Notes: generated by a model not told the origin, from the letters alone. A stretch of DNA of 6,613 bases from Atribacterota bacterium (GCA_030666935.1 DAOUWX010000099.1:1-6613); one strand, 5' to 3'; shown: positions 1-5,961, counted from the stretch's first letter. Program-made: numbers and translations.

Positions 1-6
1 AAAAAA

Positions 7-62
7 GTTTTGAGTTTTGAATTATGGTTTTTCGCTTTTCGCTTTAAGTTTTTAGTTTAATC
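7..62. repeat. Degenerate 7-bp periodic tract
   Basis: Read in steps of seven from position 7, the sequence runs gttttga, gttttga, attatgg, tttttcg, cttttcg, ctttaag, tttttag, tttaatc. Two units are identical and the others keep a T-rich core, so the 7-bp period persists while the unit changes. The tract is non-coding and has no start codon with a ribosome binding site. It resembles in period, but not in unit, the ctcgata arrays elsewhere in the window. Its function is unknown. Confidence 0.55.
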
Positions 63-127
63 TGAATAATACTCATATATTGTATGGAATTCATATAATA
101 TACGCTAAAAGTTCTACTTAAATTTAA

Positions 128-151
128 CTCAATACTCGATACTATATACTG
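128..151. repeat. 7-bp array, ctcgata type (copy 1)
   Basis: Three consecutive heptamers, ctcaata, ctcgata and ctatata, are followed by ctg. The 17-nt string actcgatactatatact (134-150) recurs exactly at 4389-4405 in the spacer before pilC, and its complement family forms the array at 3861-3893. This is therefore one member of a dispersed intergenic repeat family in this genome. Its orientation matches the array downstream of the four-helix-bundle gene. Confidence 0.75.
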
Positions 152-162
152 TTTTAACTAGC

Positions 163-177
163 AAACTGGTAAACTGG
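163..177. repeat. Short 8-bp direct repeat (aaactgg)
   Basis: The heptanucleotide aaactgg occurs twice, at 163-169 and 171-177, and is followed by the looser aaaaccg. It is a third kind of short-period repeat within the same 212-base leader. Nothing beyond periodicity supports a function. Confidence 0.4.
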
Positions 178-191
178 AAAACCGATTAACT

Positions 192-208
192 AATTCCTGA
201 AAGGAATT
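192..208 (+). promoter_or_regulatory. Hairpin over the DUF3307 ribosome binding site
   Basis: A perfect 7-bp inverted repeat, aattcct (192-198) and aggaatt (202-208), encloses a 3-nt gaa loop. The right arm contains the only Shine-Dalgarno-like sequence (aagga, 201-205) for the ATG at 213. If the hairpin folds in the mRNA it would hide the ribosome binding site. There is no T tract after it, so a terminator is unlikely. A 7-bp AT-rich stem is weak, so any regulatory role is inferred. Confidence 0.4.
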
Positions 209-212
209 TCCT

Positions 213-971
213 ATGTTTCTATTCTATAGATTGCTATTAGCTCACATAATCGCAGATTTTCCCCTGCAAACTAATCGAATATTCAAAGTAAAGACTAATA
301 CTGAATGGGGAGTGCTAATTCATACCCTGATAGTATTAATATTTTCCATTCTTCTTACTTTACCTTATTTAGTAGATTCTAAAGTCATAATAGTACTTTT
401 GGTTGTTTTTTTATCCCATACAGTTATTGATAAATTAAAAATGGAATATTCAAAAAAAGTAAAAAATCAGAGTACAAGAATATTGTTACTTGATCAAGCT
501 TTACATATAGCAATTATTGCAGTATTAACTTTTAACTTTAGTGAAAGTTATTTATTGAGTTCACCGTTTAATAGTGTTTTTTTCAACTACTTGATAGATA
601 TTTATAATAATGATATATTTATTGTAAGTTTAATAGGATATATCATTTCGGTATTCTTTATTCCAATTTTACTTATACACATAAGAGAAGAAGATATTCC
701 TACTAACCCCCAAAAAACAAAAGAACAAAAAATACAAAAAATTATAATACCGGCAAACCAAACAGTAGATAAATTTTATCGCTTATTTTTAACTTTCTCG
801 GCGCAGTATTTAGATGATAAATATATAATTGTAATTTTTATATGTTTTGTAATTATAAACTATATTCCCTACCGTCTGAGTGCAGAAAAAACAGAAAAGG
901 TATATAATCTAAAAAGGATTATTAATTCATCATTGGCAATACTTATTGGAATAATATTAAAAATGCTTTAG
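213..971 (+). CDS. DUF3307 family integral membrane protein
   Basis: This 252-residue protein has the DUF3307 layout of conserved polar motifs in membrane helices: H11 followed by ADFPLQ (14-19), GVLIHT with H37, SHTVIDKLK (68-76) and LLDQALH (92-98). Hydrophobic segments lie near 34-54, 57-72, 90-107, 135-156, 204-222 and 236-252, with a charged loop near 157-190. The spaced H and D residues look functional, but the biochemical role of the family is not established, so none is assigned. The ATG at 213 follows aagga with about 7 bases between, and the first motif begins by residue 11, which fits this start. The gene ends 31 bases before pilB in the same direction and may be cotranscribed with it. 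It is visibly more AT-rich than pilB. Confidence 0.8.
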   Translation: MFLFYRLLLAHIIADFPLQTNRIFKVKTNTEWGVLIHTLIVLIFSILLTLPYLVDSKVIIVLLVVFLSHTVIDKLKMEYSKKVKNQSTRILLLDQALHIAIIAVLTFNFSESYLLSSPFNSVFFNYLIDIYNNDIFIVSLIGYIISVFFIPILLIHIREEDIPTNPQKTKEQKIQKIIIPANQTVDKFYRLFLTFSAQYLDDKYIIVIFICFVIINYIPYRLSAEKTEKVYNLKRIINSSLAILIGIILKML

Positions 972-1002
972 ATTCTCACACTATACGAACAATGGAGAAG
1001 AA

Positions 1003-2727
1003 ATGAAAAGAACAGCAGATAAGAGTATTACCGGAAATTTCTTATTGGATATATTATATAATAAGGGTTTAATTACTAATGAACAGTTAGATAGAATTTT
1101 AAAAATTCAGAAAGATAATGGTAATAAAGACCTCCAGAAAATAATTATTGACCTTGATATCCTTAAAAAGGACGAGATGATGCTTGCCCTGGCTGATGAA
1201 ATTGGAGAAAAATACGTAGATTTGGATGATATAACCGTTGATCCCACCATAGTAGTTCTGATTCCGGAAGAGATGGCCAGAAGACATCAGCTTATTGCCA
1301 TAGATAAAGATGAAAAAAAATTGATTATTGCCATGGCGAATCCTTTAGACGTTTTTGCCCATGATGAGCTTAAAATAAGATTGGGGTATGATGTTGACTC
1401 AGTATTGTCTTACGGTGCGGATATCGATAAAGCCTTAGACGAAGTATTCGGAGTTACCGATGAATGGGATCAGGTAATTGGTAAAATTGAAACCATGCAG
1501 GTAACCGTACTGAAAGAAGAGGAGAAAGAGGAAGCTGATATCTCTGCTATAACTGAAAGCGAAGAGGCTCCGGTTATTGCTCTGGTTAACCTGGTAATTT
1601 TAAGGGCAGTTAAAGAGAAATCCAGCGATATTCATATAGAACCGTTTGGTGCGGATACACTTAAAGTTCGTTATCGAATAGACGGAATATTGCATGATGT
1701 GATGTCTCTCCCCCGGAACCTGCAACCGGCGGTTGTTTCCCGAATTAAGATAATGTCTGATTTAGATATTGCCGAAAGAAGATTACCGCAAGATGGTAGA
1801 ATTCAGGTGAATGTCGGGGGGAGAAATATTAATATAAGAGTTTCAATCTTGCCTGCAGTTACCGGAGAGAGTGCGGTTTTAAGAATACTGGACCCCTCGA
1901 GCATATTGTTAGAATTAGATTCTTTGGGTTTTTGTACCGATATTCTTCCTGATTATCTATCATTAATAAAAAAACCCAATGGTATAATCCTGGTCACCGG
2001 TCCGACAGGAAGTGGAAAATCTACCACACTATACACCACGCTAAATTTGCTAAACTCCAACGAAAAGAAGATTATGACTATTGAAGATCCGGTAGAATAT
2101 AGATTAAAAGGAATCAGCCAGGTGCAGGCCAAACCCAAAATCGGGCTTACTTTTGCCGCCGGGTTGAGAAGTTTTCTGCGGCAAGACCCTGATATTATGC
2201 TGGTGGGAGAAATTAGAGATAAAGAAACCGCAGAAATTGCTGTTCAGGCAGCTCTTACCGGACATATCGTTCTTAGCACCCTTCATACCAATGATGCTCC
2301 TAGTTCGGTTATGAGATTAATTGATATGGGTATAGAACCTTTTTTAATTTCTTCTTCAGTAATTGGAATTGTAGCACAAAGATTAGTCAGGAAGATATGT
2401 CCTAAATGCAAGAAAGGGATAAAAATAACCCCTGATATAGAAAAAATATTGGATGAATATGAGATAAGCAGTAATGAGATAACCTTATATAAAGGTGAAG
2501 GATGTCCTTATTGCAAAGATACCGGATATAAAGGGAGAATTGCTATCTTTGAGCTGATGGTAATTACCGAAAATATTAGAGATTTAATTGGCAAGAATGT
2601 TACTACCGGAAAACTAAGGGCAGCTGCTATAAGTGAAGGAATGTGTCAGTTAAGGGAAGATGGTATAAAGAAAGTTTGCGAAGGTTTAACTACTATTGAT
2701 GAAGTTTTACGAGTCGCTTCAGCTTAA
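1003..2727 (+). CDS. pilB: Type IV pilus assembly ATPase PilB / GspE family
   Basis: This is a cytoplasmic hexameric ATPase that drives pilin polymerisation, 574 residues long and full length for the family. The order is an MshEN-type N-terminal domain (about 10-150), the N2 domain (about 180-300), then the motor. The motor has Walker A GPTGSGKST (333-341, K339), Asp box TIEDPVEY (359-366), Walker B DPDIMLVGEIRD (395-406, E403) and His box GHIVLSTLHTND (420-431). Two CxxC pairs, C466/C469 and C501/C504, form the zinc site typical of assembly ATPases. The ATG at 1003 has ggag at 994-997, five bases upstream. MshEN plus the zinc site favours PilB over the retraction ATPase PilT, but a type II secretion GspE cannot be excluded from one gene. 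The R and G of the MshEN c-di-GMP motif are missing. It heads a run with the GAF/HD gene and pilC. Confidence 0.93.
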   Translation: MKRTADKSITGNFLLDILYNKGLITNEQLDRILKIQKDNGNKDLQKIIIDLDILKKDEMMLALADEIGEKYVDLDDITVDPTIVVLIPEEMARRHQLIAIDKDEKKLIIAMANPLDVFAHDELKIRLGYDVDSVLSYGADIDKALDEVFGVTDEWDQVIGKIETMQVTVLKEEEKEEADISAITESEEAPVIALVNLVILRAVKEKSSDIHIEPFGADTLKVRYRIDGILHDVMSLPRNLQPAVVSRIKIMSDLDIAERRLPQDGRIQVNVGGRNINIRVSILPAVTGESAVLRILDPSSILLELDSLGFCTDILPDYLSLIKKPNGIILVTGPTGSGKSTTLYTTLNLLNSNEKKIMTIEDPVEYRLKGISQVQAKPKIGLTFAAGLRSFLRQDPDIMLVGEIRDKETAEIAVQAALTGHIVLSTLHTNDAPSSVMRLIDMGIEPFLISSSVIGIVAQRLVRKICPKCKKGIKITPDIEKILDEYEISSNEITLYKGEGCPYCKDTGYKGRIAIFELMVITENIRDLIGKNVTTGKLRAAAISEGMCQLREDGIKKVCEGLTTIDEVLRVASA

Positions 2728-2733
2728 GGATTG

Positions 2734-2740
2734 AAAGGAG
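2734..2740 (+). promoter_or_regulatory. Strong Shine-Dalgarno, aaaggag, pointing at an ATA codon
   Basis: The heptamer aaaggag lies 6 bases after the pilB stop codon. Nine bases after it comes ATA (2750), in the open frame of the GAF/HD gene. The first in-frame ATG is at 2795, 54 bases after the site, too far to use it. The site therefore argues that translation begins well upstream of the first ATG. A second weaker site, aagga (2726-2730), lies nine bases before GTG 2740, but that GTG frame stops at 2760. Confidence 0.6.
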
Positions 2741-2749
2741 TGAAGCAAA

Positions 2750-3859
2750 ATATCTATTAATCAGAACGAAGGAAATAATTTAGAAAAACTTGAGATGCAA
2801 ATATTGCAATTAAATGCCTTAAATAATATTTCTTTGGAATTAACCAGAACTACAGATTTAGATGTTCTGTTAAATAAAATAATAAAATACGCTGCAATAA
2901 TTGTAAAGGCTGAAGCTGCTTCCATATTACTTTTAGATAAAGAAAAGAATGAATTATATTTTAAAGCAAGTCTGGGCAAAAAGAGTAAAGAAATAAAAAA
3001 ATATAAAGTAAAAGTTGGGGAAGGTATAGCTGGCTGGGTAGCGGAAAAAGGAAAATCTCTGATAGTCGATGATGTTGTTAAGGACACAAGATGGAACAAA
3101 AGCATTGATAGATCCACAAAATTTACGACTAAATCACTTATTTGTGTTCCTTTAATTTTAGAAAAAGAAATTGTGGGAGTAATGGAAGTAATTAATAAAA
3201 AAGATACAGCATATTTCGATAAGAATGACGAAGATATCTTAAATTCTTTTGCTAACCAAGCGGTAATCGCCTTATGGAATGCAAATATTATTGAGGATTT
3301 GAATAATTATTTTATACATATTACCGAGATATTAATCCAGGCATTGGAAAATGAGTCACTTGGTCCCAAAGGATATTTTATGAGACTGGCTCGGCTGGCC
3401 ACACAAATTGGTAATAAGCTGGAAATAACCGGAAAAGATTATAATAATTTATATTATGCTTCTCTACTGCATGACATAGGTAAAGTTAAATTAAGTAGAA
3501 ATATTGATATTAGCTTTAATGCAGTAGGTAGTTTTAATTTGGTACAAAATGAAATTAATTTACATCCTGTAGTAGGCGCAAACATGCTTAAGCAGATTAA
3601 TTTGTTTAAAGATATAATTCCTATCGTAAAACATCATCATGAGAACTATGATGGAACCGGTTATCCTGATGGATTGAGAGGTGAAGAAATTCCTCTTGCT
3701 TCACGAATAATAGCAGTAGTTGAAGATTATAGCAAAATAATTTATAATAAGCCTATAGAAAGTCATTCTGAAAACGATGAAGCACTAAATAAATTATTTT
3801 CTCTTGCTGAAACAAAGTACGACCCAAAAGTGATCAAGACCCTAAAAGAGATTATTTAA
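2750..3859 (+). CDS. GAF domain plus HD-GYP-type phosphodiesterase-like protein
   Basis: This is a soluble signalling protein of 369 residues from the ATA at 2750, or 354 from the first ATG at 2795. Numbered from that ATG, a GAF sensor domain spans about 10-165, with VGEGIAGWVAEKGKSLIVDD (73-92) and ICVPLILEKEIVGVMEVINK (116-135). An HD-GYP-like domain spans about 175-354, with LLHDIGK (H226, D227), H257, HHH (280-282) and GTGYPDGL (287-294). HD-GYP enzymes hydrolyse cyclic di-GMP, but two ligand positions differ here. The usual GHSxRV histidine is Y194 (GYFMRL), and the late aspartate position reads AVVED, with E310 in its place and D311 next. Activity is therefore doubtful. The upstream start is chosen because of the aaaggag site and because the extra residues extend a helix leading into GAF. 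The gene starts about 22 bases after pilB and is probably cotranscribed, suggesting pilus control. Ligand and partner are unknown. Confidence 0.85.
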   Translation: MSINQNEGNNLEKLEMQILQLNALNNISLELTRTTDLDVLLNKIIKYAAIIVKAEAASILLLDKEKNELYFKASLGKKSKEIKKYKVKVGEGIAGWVAEKGKSLIVDDVVKDTRWNKSIDRSTKFTTKSLICVPLILEKEIVGVMEVINKKDTAYFDKNDEDILNSFANQAVIALWNANIIEDLNNYFIHITEILIQALENESLGPKGYFMRLARLATQIGNKLEITGKDYNNLYYASLLHDIGKVKLSRNIDISFNAVGSFNLVQNEINLHPVVGANMLKQINLFKDIIPIVKHHHENYDGTGYPDGLRGEEIPLASRIIAVVEDYSKIIYNKPIESHSENDEALNKLFSLAETKYDPKVIKTLKEII

Positions 3860-3860
3860 A

Positions 3861-3893
3861 CAGTATCGAGTATCCAGTATCGAGTATATAGTA
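3861..3893. repeat. 7-bp array, agtatcg type (left border)
   Basis: Starting at 3862, the heptamers agtatcg, agtatcc, agtatcg and agtatat follow each other, then agta. The larger 13-mer cagtatcgagtat is present twice (3861-3873 and 3875-3887). This is the reverse-complement orientation of the arrays at 128-151 and 4314-4412. It starts two bases after the stop codon of the preceding gene. Confidence 0.8.
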
Positions 3894-3925
3894 AGGAAAA
3901 AAAGAAAAAGAAGAATGACTGAAAA

Positions 3926-4273
3926 ATAAAAAACTTTAAAGATTTGAGAATCTGGCAAACAGGAATAGAAGTTGTTAAAGATATCTATATATTGACTAAA
4001 AAATTCCCAAAGGAAGAGTTATATGGATTAACTTCTCAAATGAGACGTTCGGCAGTTTCGATACCATCAAATATTGCAGAAGGATTTAGAAGATATCATA
4101 ATAAAGAATATAAACAGTTTTTGTATATATCATTAGGAAGTTGTGCCGAATTAGAAACACACAAAATAATCGCAAATGAATTAGATTATTTTAATGAAAC
4201 TAATAAAACAGAACTTATTGAAAAAATAAAATATATTTGCCGGATGACAGTTAAATTAATAAATAAATTATAA
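3926..4273 (+). CDS. Four-helix-bundle protein, S23/IVS-like family
   Basis: The gene encodes a small helical protein with the family signatures NFKDLRIWQ near the start, LTSQMRRSAVSIPSNIAEGFRR in the middle and a YxQFLYISLGSCAELET stretch after it. Relatives are encoded in 23S rRNA intervening sequences and elsewhere in genomes; their molecular role is poorly known, so none is assigned. The start is a problem. The expected N-terminus is in frame only with ATA 3926 (115 residues) or TTG 3944 (109 residues), and TTG would cut off the KNFKD motif. An ATG at 3915 reads M-T-E-K and then stops at TAA 3927. One extra A in the A tract at 3922-3926 would give MTEKIKNFKDLRIWQ, a natural-looking start. 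So the gene has either a one-base slip or sequencing error, or an unusual start. It interrupts the GAF/HD-pilC junction. Confidence 0.8.
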   Translation: MKNFKDLRIWQTGIEVVKDIYILTKKFPKEELYGLTSQMRRSAVSIPSNIAEGFRRYHNKEYKQFLYISLGSCAELETHKIIANELDYFNETNKTELIEKIKYICRMTVKLINKL

Positions 4274-4313
4274 TCCAAATTTATATAAAATATTCTTTGT
4301 CTTAATTATTTTT

Positions 4314-4412
4314 ACGATACTATTTTTTCTTGATACTATTTTTACTCGATACTCGATACTGTCCTAAGTTTTTTATTTTTCTTTCTTAACTCGATACTAT
4401 ATACTCGATACT
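4314..4412. repeat. 7-bp array, ctcgata type (right border, two blocks)
   Basis: The first block holds gatactattttt twice (4316-4327 and 4332-4343), followed by ctcgata, ctcgata and ctg (4345-4361). After a T-rich gap comes the second block of ctcgata (4390-4396), ctatata (4397-4403) and ctcgata (4404-4410). The string at 4389-4405 is identical to 134-150. The array lies between the four-helix-bundle gene and the pilC ribosome binding site. No convincing promoter is visible within it. Confidence 0.8.
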
Positions 4413-4437
4413 TTCTTATAAAGGGGTGAATAAACCA

Positions 4438-5649
4438 ATGGCTAGCTTTGTCTATAAAGTTCGTGACCGCTCCGGTAAAATCTTTACCGGAAACATGGAA
4501 GGAGAAAATAGAAACTCAGTTGTTTCTCGTCTCAGAGAAATGGATTACTTTATTACTTCGGTGAGCGAAAAAAGGGGAAATATTCTATTTTCTAAATCAA
4601 TAAATCTTTTCCAAAGTATAAAACTTAGAGACCTAACCATATTTTATCGACAATTTGCTACTATGGTTAATGCCGGTTTAACTTTAGTAAACTCATTAGA
4701 TATTTTAATTGAACAAGTGGAGAACAAAGCATTATCGGATATTATAAAAGTAGTTAAAGCTGATGTTGAAGCAGGCTCTACTTTAGCTGATGCCATGGCA
4801 AAATATCCTCAAGTATTTTCTGAATTATATATTAGTATGGTTAGAGCAGGAGAGATCGGAGGAGTATTAGATGATATTTTACTCAAAATTGCAGATTTAA
4901 TGGAAAAAGATTATGCCCTCAGACAGAAAATAAAATCTGCTATGAGTTATCCCTCTTTTGTAGCTGGTGCTGCACTACTGATGTCTATCTTTATGTTAAC
5001 TTTTATTTTACCCCAGTTTGTAGGAATATTTGATCAGTTTGGTGGAGAACTTCCGGCTCTTACCAAATTTTTTGTAGTCTTAACCGATTTATTTCAAAGA
5101 TATTGGTATCTATTTTTTTTAGTTTTTGCTGCCCTGGTCGCTGCATTTTTGACTTACATAAAGACACCGAATGGTAAGTTGAATTTTGATAAATTTAAAT
5201 TAAATGCTCCTATATTTGGTGAAATCAATAGAAAAGGTGCTATTGCCAGATTTACCAGAATTCTCGGAACCTTGATTAAAAGCGGAGTACCAATTTTAGA
5301 AGCATTACAAGTATCCTCTAATGCTATAGGAAACTTGGTAATATCTTCGGCTGTTATTGGTGCCAAAACAAAGATAAAGGAAGGACAGAGTATCTCTAGC
5401 CCTCTGGCGGCAAGCGGAGTATTTCCACCTATGGTTACCCAGATGATTATGGTTGGGGAAGAGAGTGGTGAATTAGAAGAAATGTTAGTTAATGTAGCAA
5501 AATTTTATGATGAAGAAGTGGATAGGGCTATAGAAAAATTAACCGCCATCATTGAACCACTTATGATGGCATTTATCGGCTTAACCGTCGGAACCATGAT
5601 TATAGCTATGTACCTGCCTATATTTAATATGATAAACTTAATCCGATAA
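4438..5649 (+). CDS. pilC: Type IV pilus inner-membrane platform protein PilC / GspF family
   Basis: This polytopic inner-membrane protein, 403 residues long, is the platform on which the assembly ATPase acts. It has the usual two T2SSF domains. The first spans about 68-191, opening with FYRQFATMVNAGLTLVNSLDI. The second spans about 271-394, opening with FTRILGTLIKSGVPILEALQ and containing MVGEESGELEEML (338-350). Membrane segments are near 173-192, 222-240 and 373-397. ATG 4438 is preferred over GTG 4426, because aaagggg (4420-4426) is correctly spaced for the ATG and overlaps the GTG, and because MASFVYKVRDRSGK is the typical family N-terminus. It pairs with the upstream PilB-type ATPase. 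No pilT lies between them. The four-helix-bundle cassette now separates it from the GAF/HD gene. A GspF of a type II secretion system is the alternative name. Confidence 0.93.
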   Translation: MASFVYKVRDRSGKIFTGNMEGENRNSVVSRLREMDYFITSVSEKRGNILFSKSINLFQSIKLRDLTIFYRQFATMVNAGLTLVNSLDILIEQVENKALSDIIKVVKADVEAGSTLADAMAKYPQVFSELYISMVRAGEIGGVLDDILLKIADLMEKDYALRQKIKSAMSYPSFVAGAALLMSIFMLTFILPQFVGIFDQFGGELPALTKFFVVLTDLFQRYWYLFFLVFAALVAAFLTYIKTPNGKLNFDKFKLNAPIFGEINRKGAIARFTRILGTLIKSGVPILEALQVSSNAIGNLVISSAVIGAKTKIKEGQSISSPLAASGVFPPMVTQMIMVGEESGELEEMLVNVAKFYDEEVDRAIEKLTAIIEPLMMAFIGLTVGTMIIAMYLPIFNMINLIR

Positions 5650-5831
5650 AATATGGATTTTATCTTCGTGGAACTTTGAATAGTTATAGAAAAATGCGAG
5701 TAGGGGATTGGCGAATTATTTATAGAATAGTTGATAAAAAAATTAGAATAATTGTTATTGGTAATAGAAAAGATGTTTATAAATTTGCCAACACCAGAAA
5801 ATATAATGAATTCTTAATTTCGCAGGAATAA
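5628..5831 (+). pseudogene. RelE/ParE-family toxin remnant (C-terminal part only)
   Basis: In frame 3 an open stretch encodes NPIKYGFYLRGTLNSYRKMR, then VGDWRIIYRIVDKKIRIIVI and GNRKDVYK, which is the recognisable second half of a RelE/ParE toxin, with the RVGDWRIIY and IGNRKDVYK strands. The N-terminal helices are missing. The frame is closed by TAA at 5625, inside pilC, and the first residues overlap the pilC end. The only in-frame ATG (5694) has no ribosome binding site and would give 46 residues. No antitoxin gene is adjacent. It is best read as debris of a toxin-antitoxin locus that lost its 5' half next to pilC. Confidence 0.7.
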
Positions 5832-5875
5832 TAGAGGATATAGGGACTCCTACAATTTCCTTCTTATTGAGGGAG

Positions 5876-5907
5876 GAGGATTAATTTGGGGGTGAATTCC
5901 TCTTTTT
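5876..5907 (+). terminator. Possible Rho-independent terminator
   Basis: A bulged stem can form between gagga..aatt (5876-5886) and aattcctc (5895-5902) around a G-rich loop, followed directly by ttttt (5903-5907). The location, after pilC and the toxin remnant and before the sigma gene, suits the end of the pilus operon. The bulge and the short stem make it a weak candidate. Confidence 0.3.
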
Positions 5908-5941
5908 CTTATCCCTTGAGGTGAGGGGGTTTAAGTTGTAG

Positions 5942-5961
5942 AGGTTCGATTCATCGAACCT
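5942..5961. promoter_or_regulatory. Perfect hairpin touching the sigma-factor start
   Basis: The string aggttcgat (5942-5950) and its exact complement atcgaacct (5953-5961) enclose only tc, a 9-bp arm length in a 20-base palindrome; in practice the loop would take 4 to 6 bases. With mismatches the symmetry extends outward (ttgta left, tgcaa right). It ends three bases before the ATG of the sigma gene and leaves no room for a ribosome binding site. It may be a repeat element that landed here or a translational control structure. Confidence 0.6.

Larger units (their letters stand above)
3861..4412. mobile_element. Putative four-helix-bundle gene cassette bounded by inverted 7-bp arrays
   Basis: The segment begins just after the GAF/HD stop codon (3857-3859) and ends just before the pilC ribosome binding site. 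Its left border is an agtatcg-type array (3861-3893) and its right border the complementary ctcgata-type array (4314-4412). The 18-nt string agtatcgagtatatagta (3876-3893) has its exact reverse complement at 4395-4412, and cagtatcgagtat (3861-3873 and again 3875-3887) has its exact complement at 4349-4361. The only gene inside encodes an S23/IVS-like four-helix-bundle protein, a family known from intervening sequences in 23S rRNA genes. There is no transposase, so if the segment moves it needs help in trans. Cassette status is inferred. Confidence 0.5.

Noticed and set aside
94..99. TATAAT as a -10 promoter element for the DUF3307 gene
   Set aside because: The hexamer matches, but no -35 lies at 16-18 bases upstream; the nearest ttgtat is only 8 bases away. 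Such strings are common by chance in this AT-rich leader.
2761..3117. Open frame on the minus strand opposite the GAF domain
   Set aside because: It is the antisense shadow of a well-supported gene, with low-complexity serine/phenylalanine-rich composition and no family signature.
4330..4358. ttgata as a -35 element of a pilC promoter within the repeat array
   Set aside because: The position 17 bases downstream reads tcgata, a poor -10, and ttgata is simply a variant of the repeat unit.
4426..4437. GTG at 4426 as the pilC start
   Set aside because: The GTG overlaps the ribosome binding site, whereas ATG 4438 is well spaced and gives the family-typical N-terminus.
5886..5924. Twelve-codon reading frame from TTG after a strong purine tract (gggaggagg)
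   Set aside because: It is very short, rests on a rare start and lies in a G-rich palindromic spacer where such tracts occur by composition. No peptide family is recognised.
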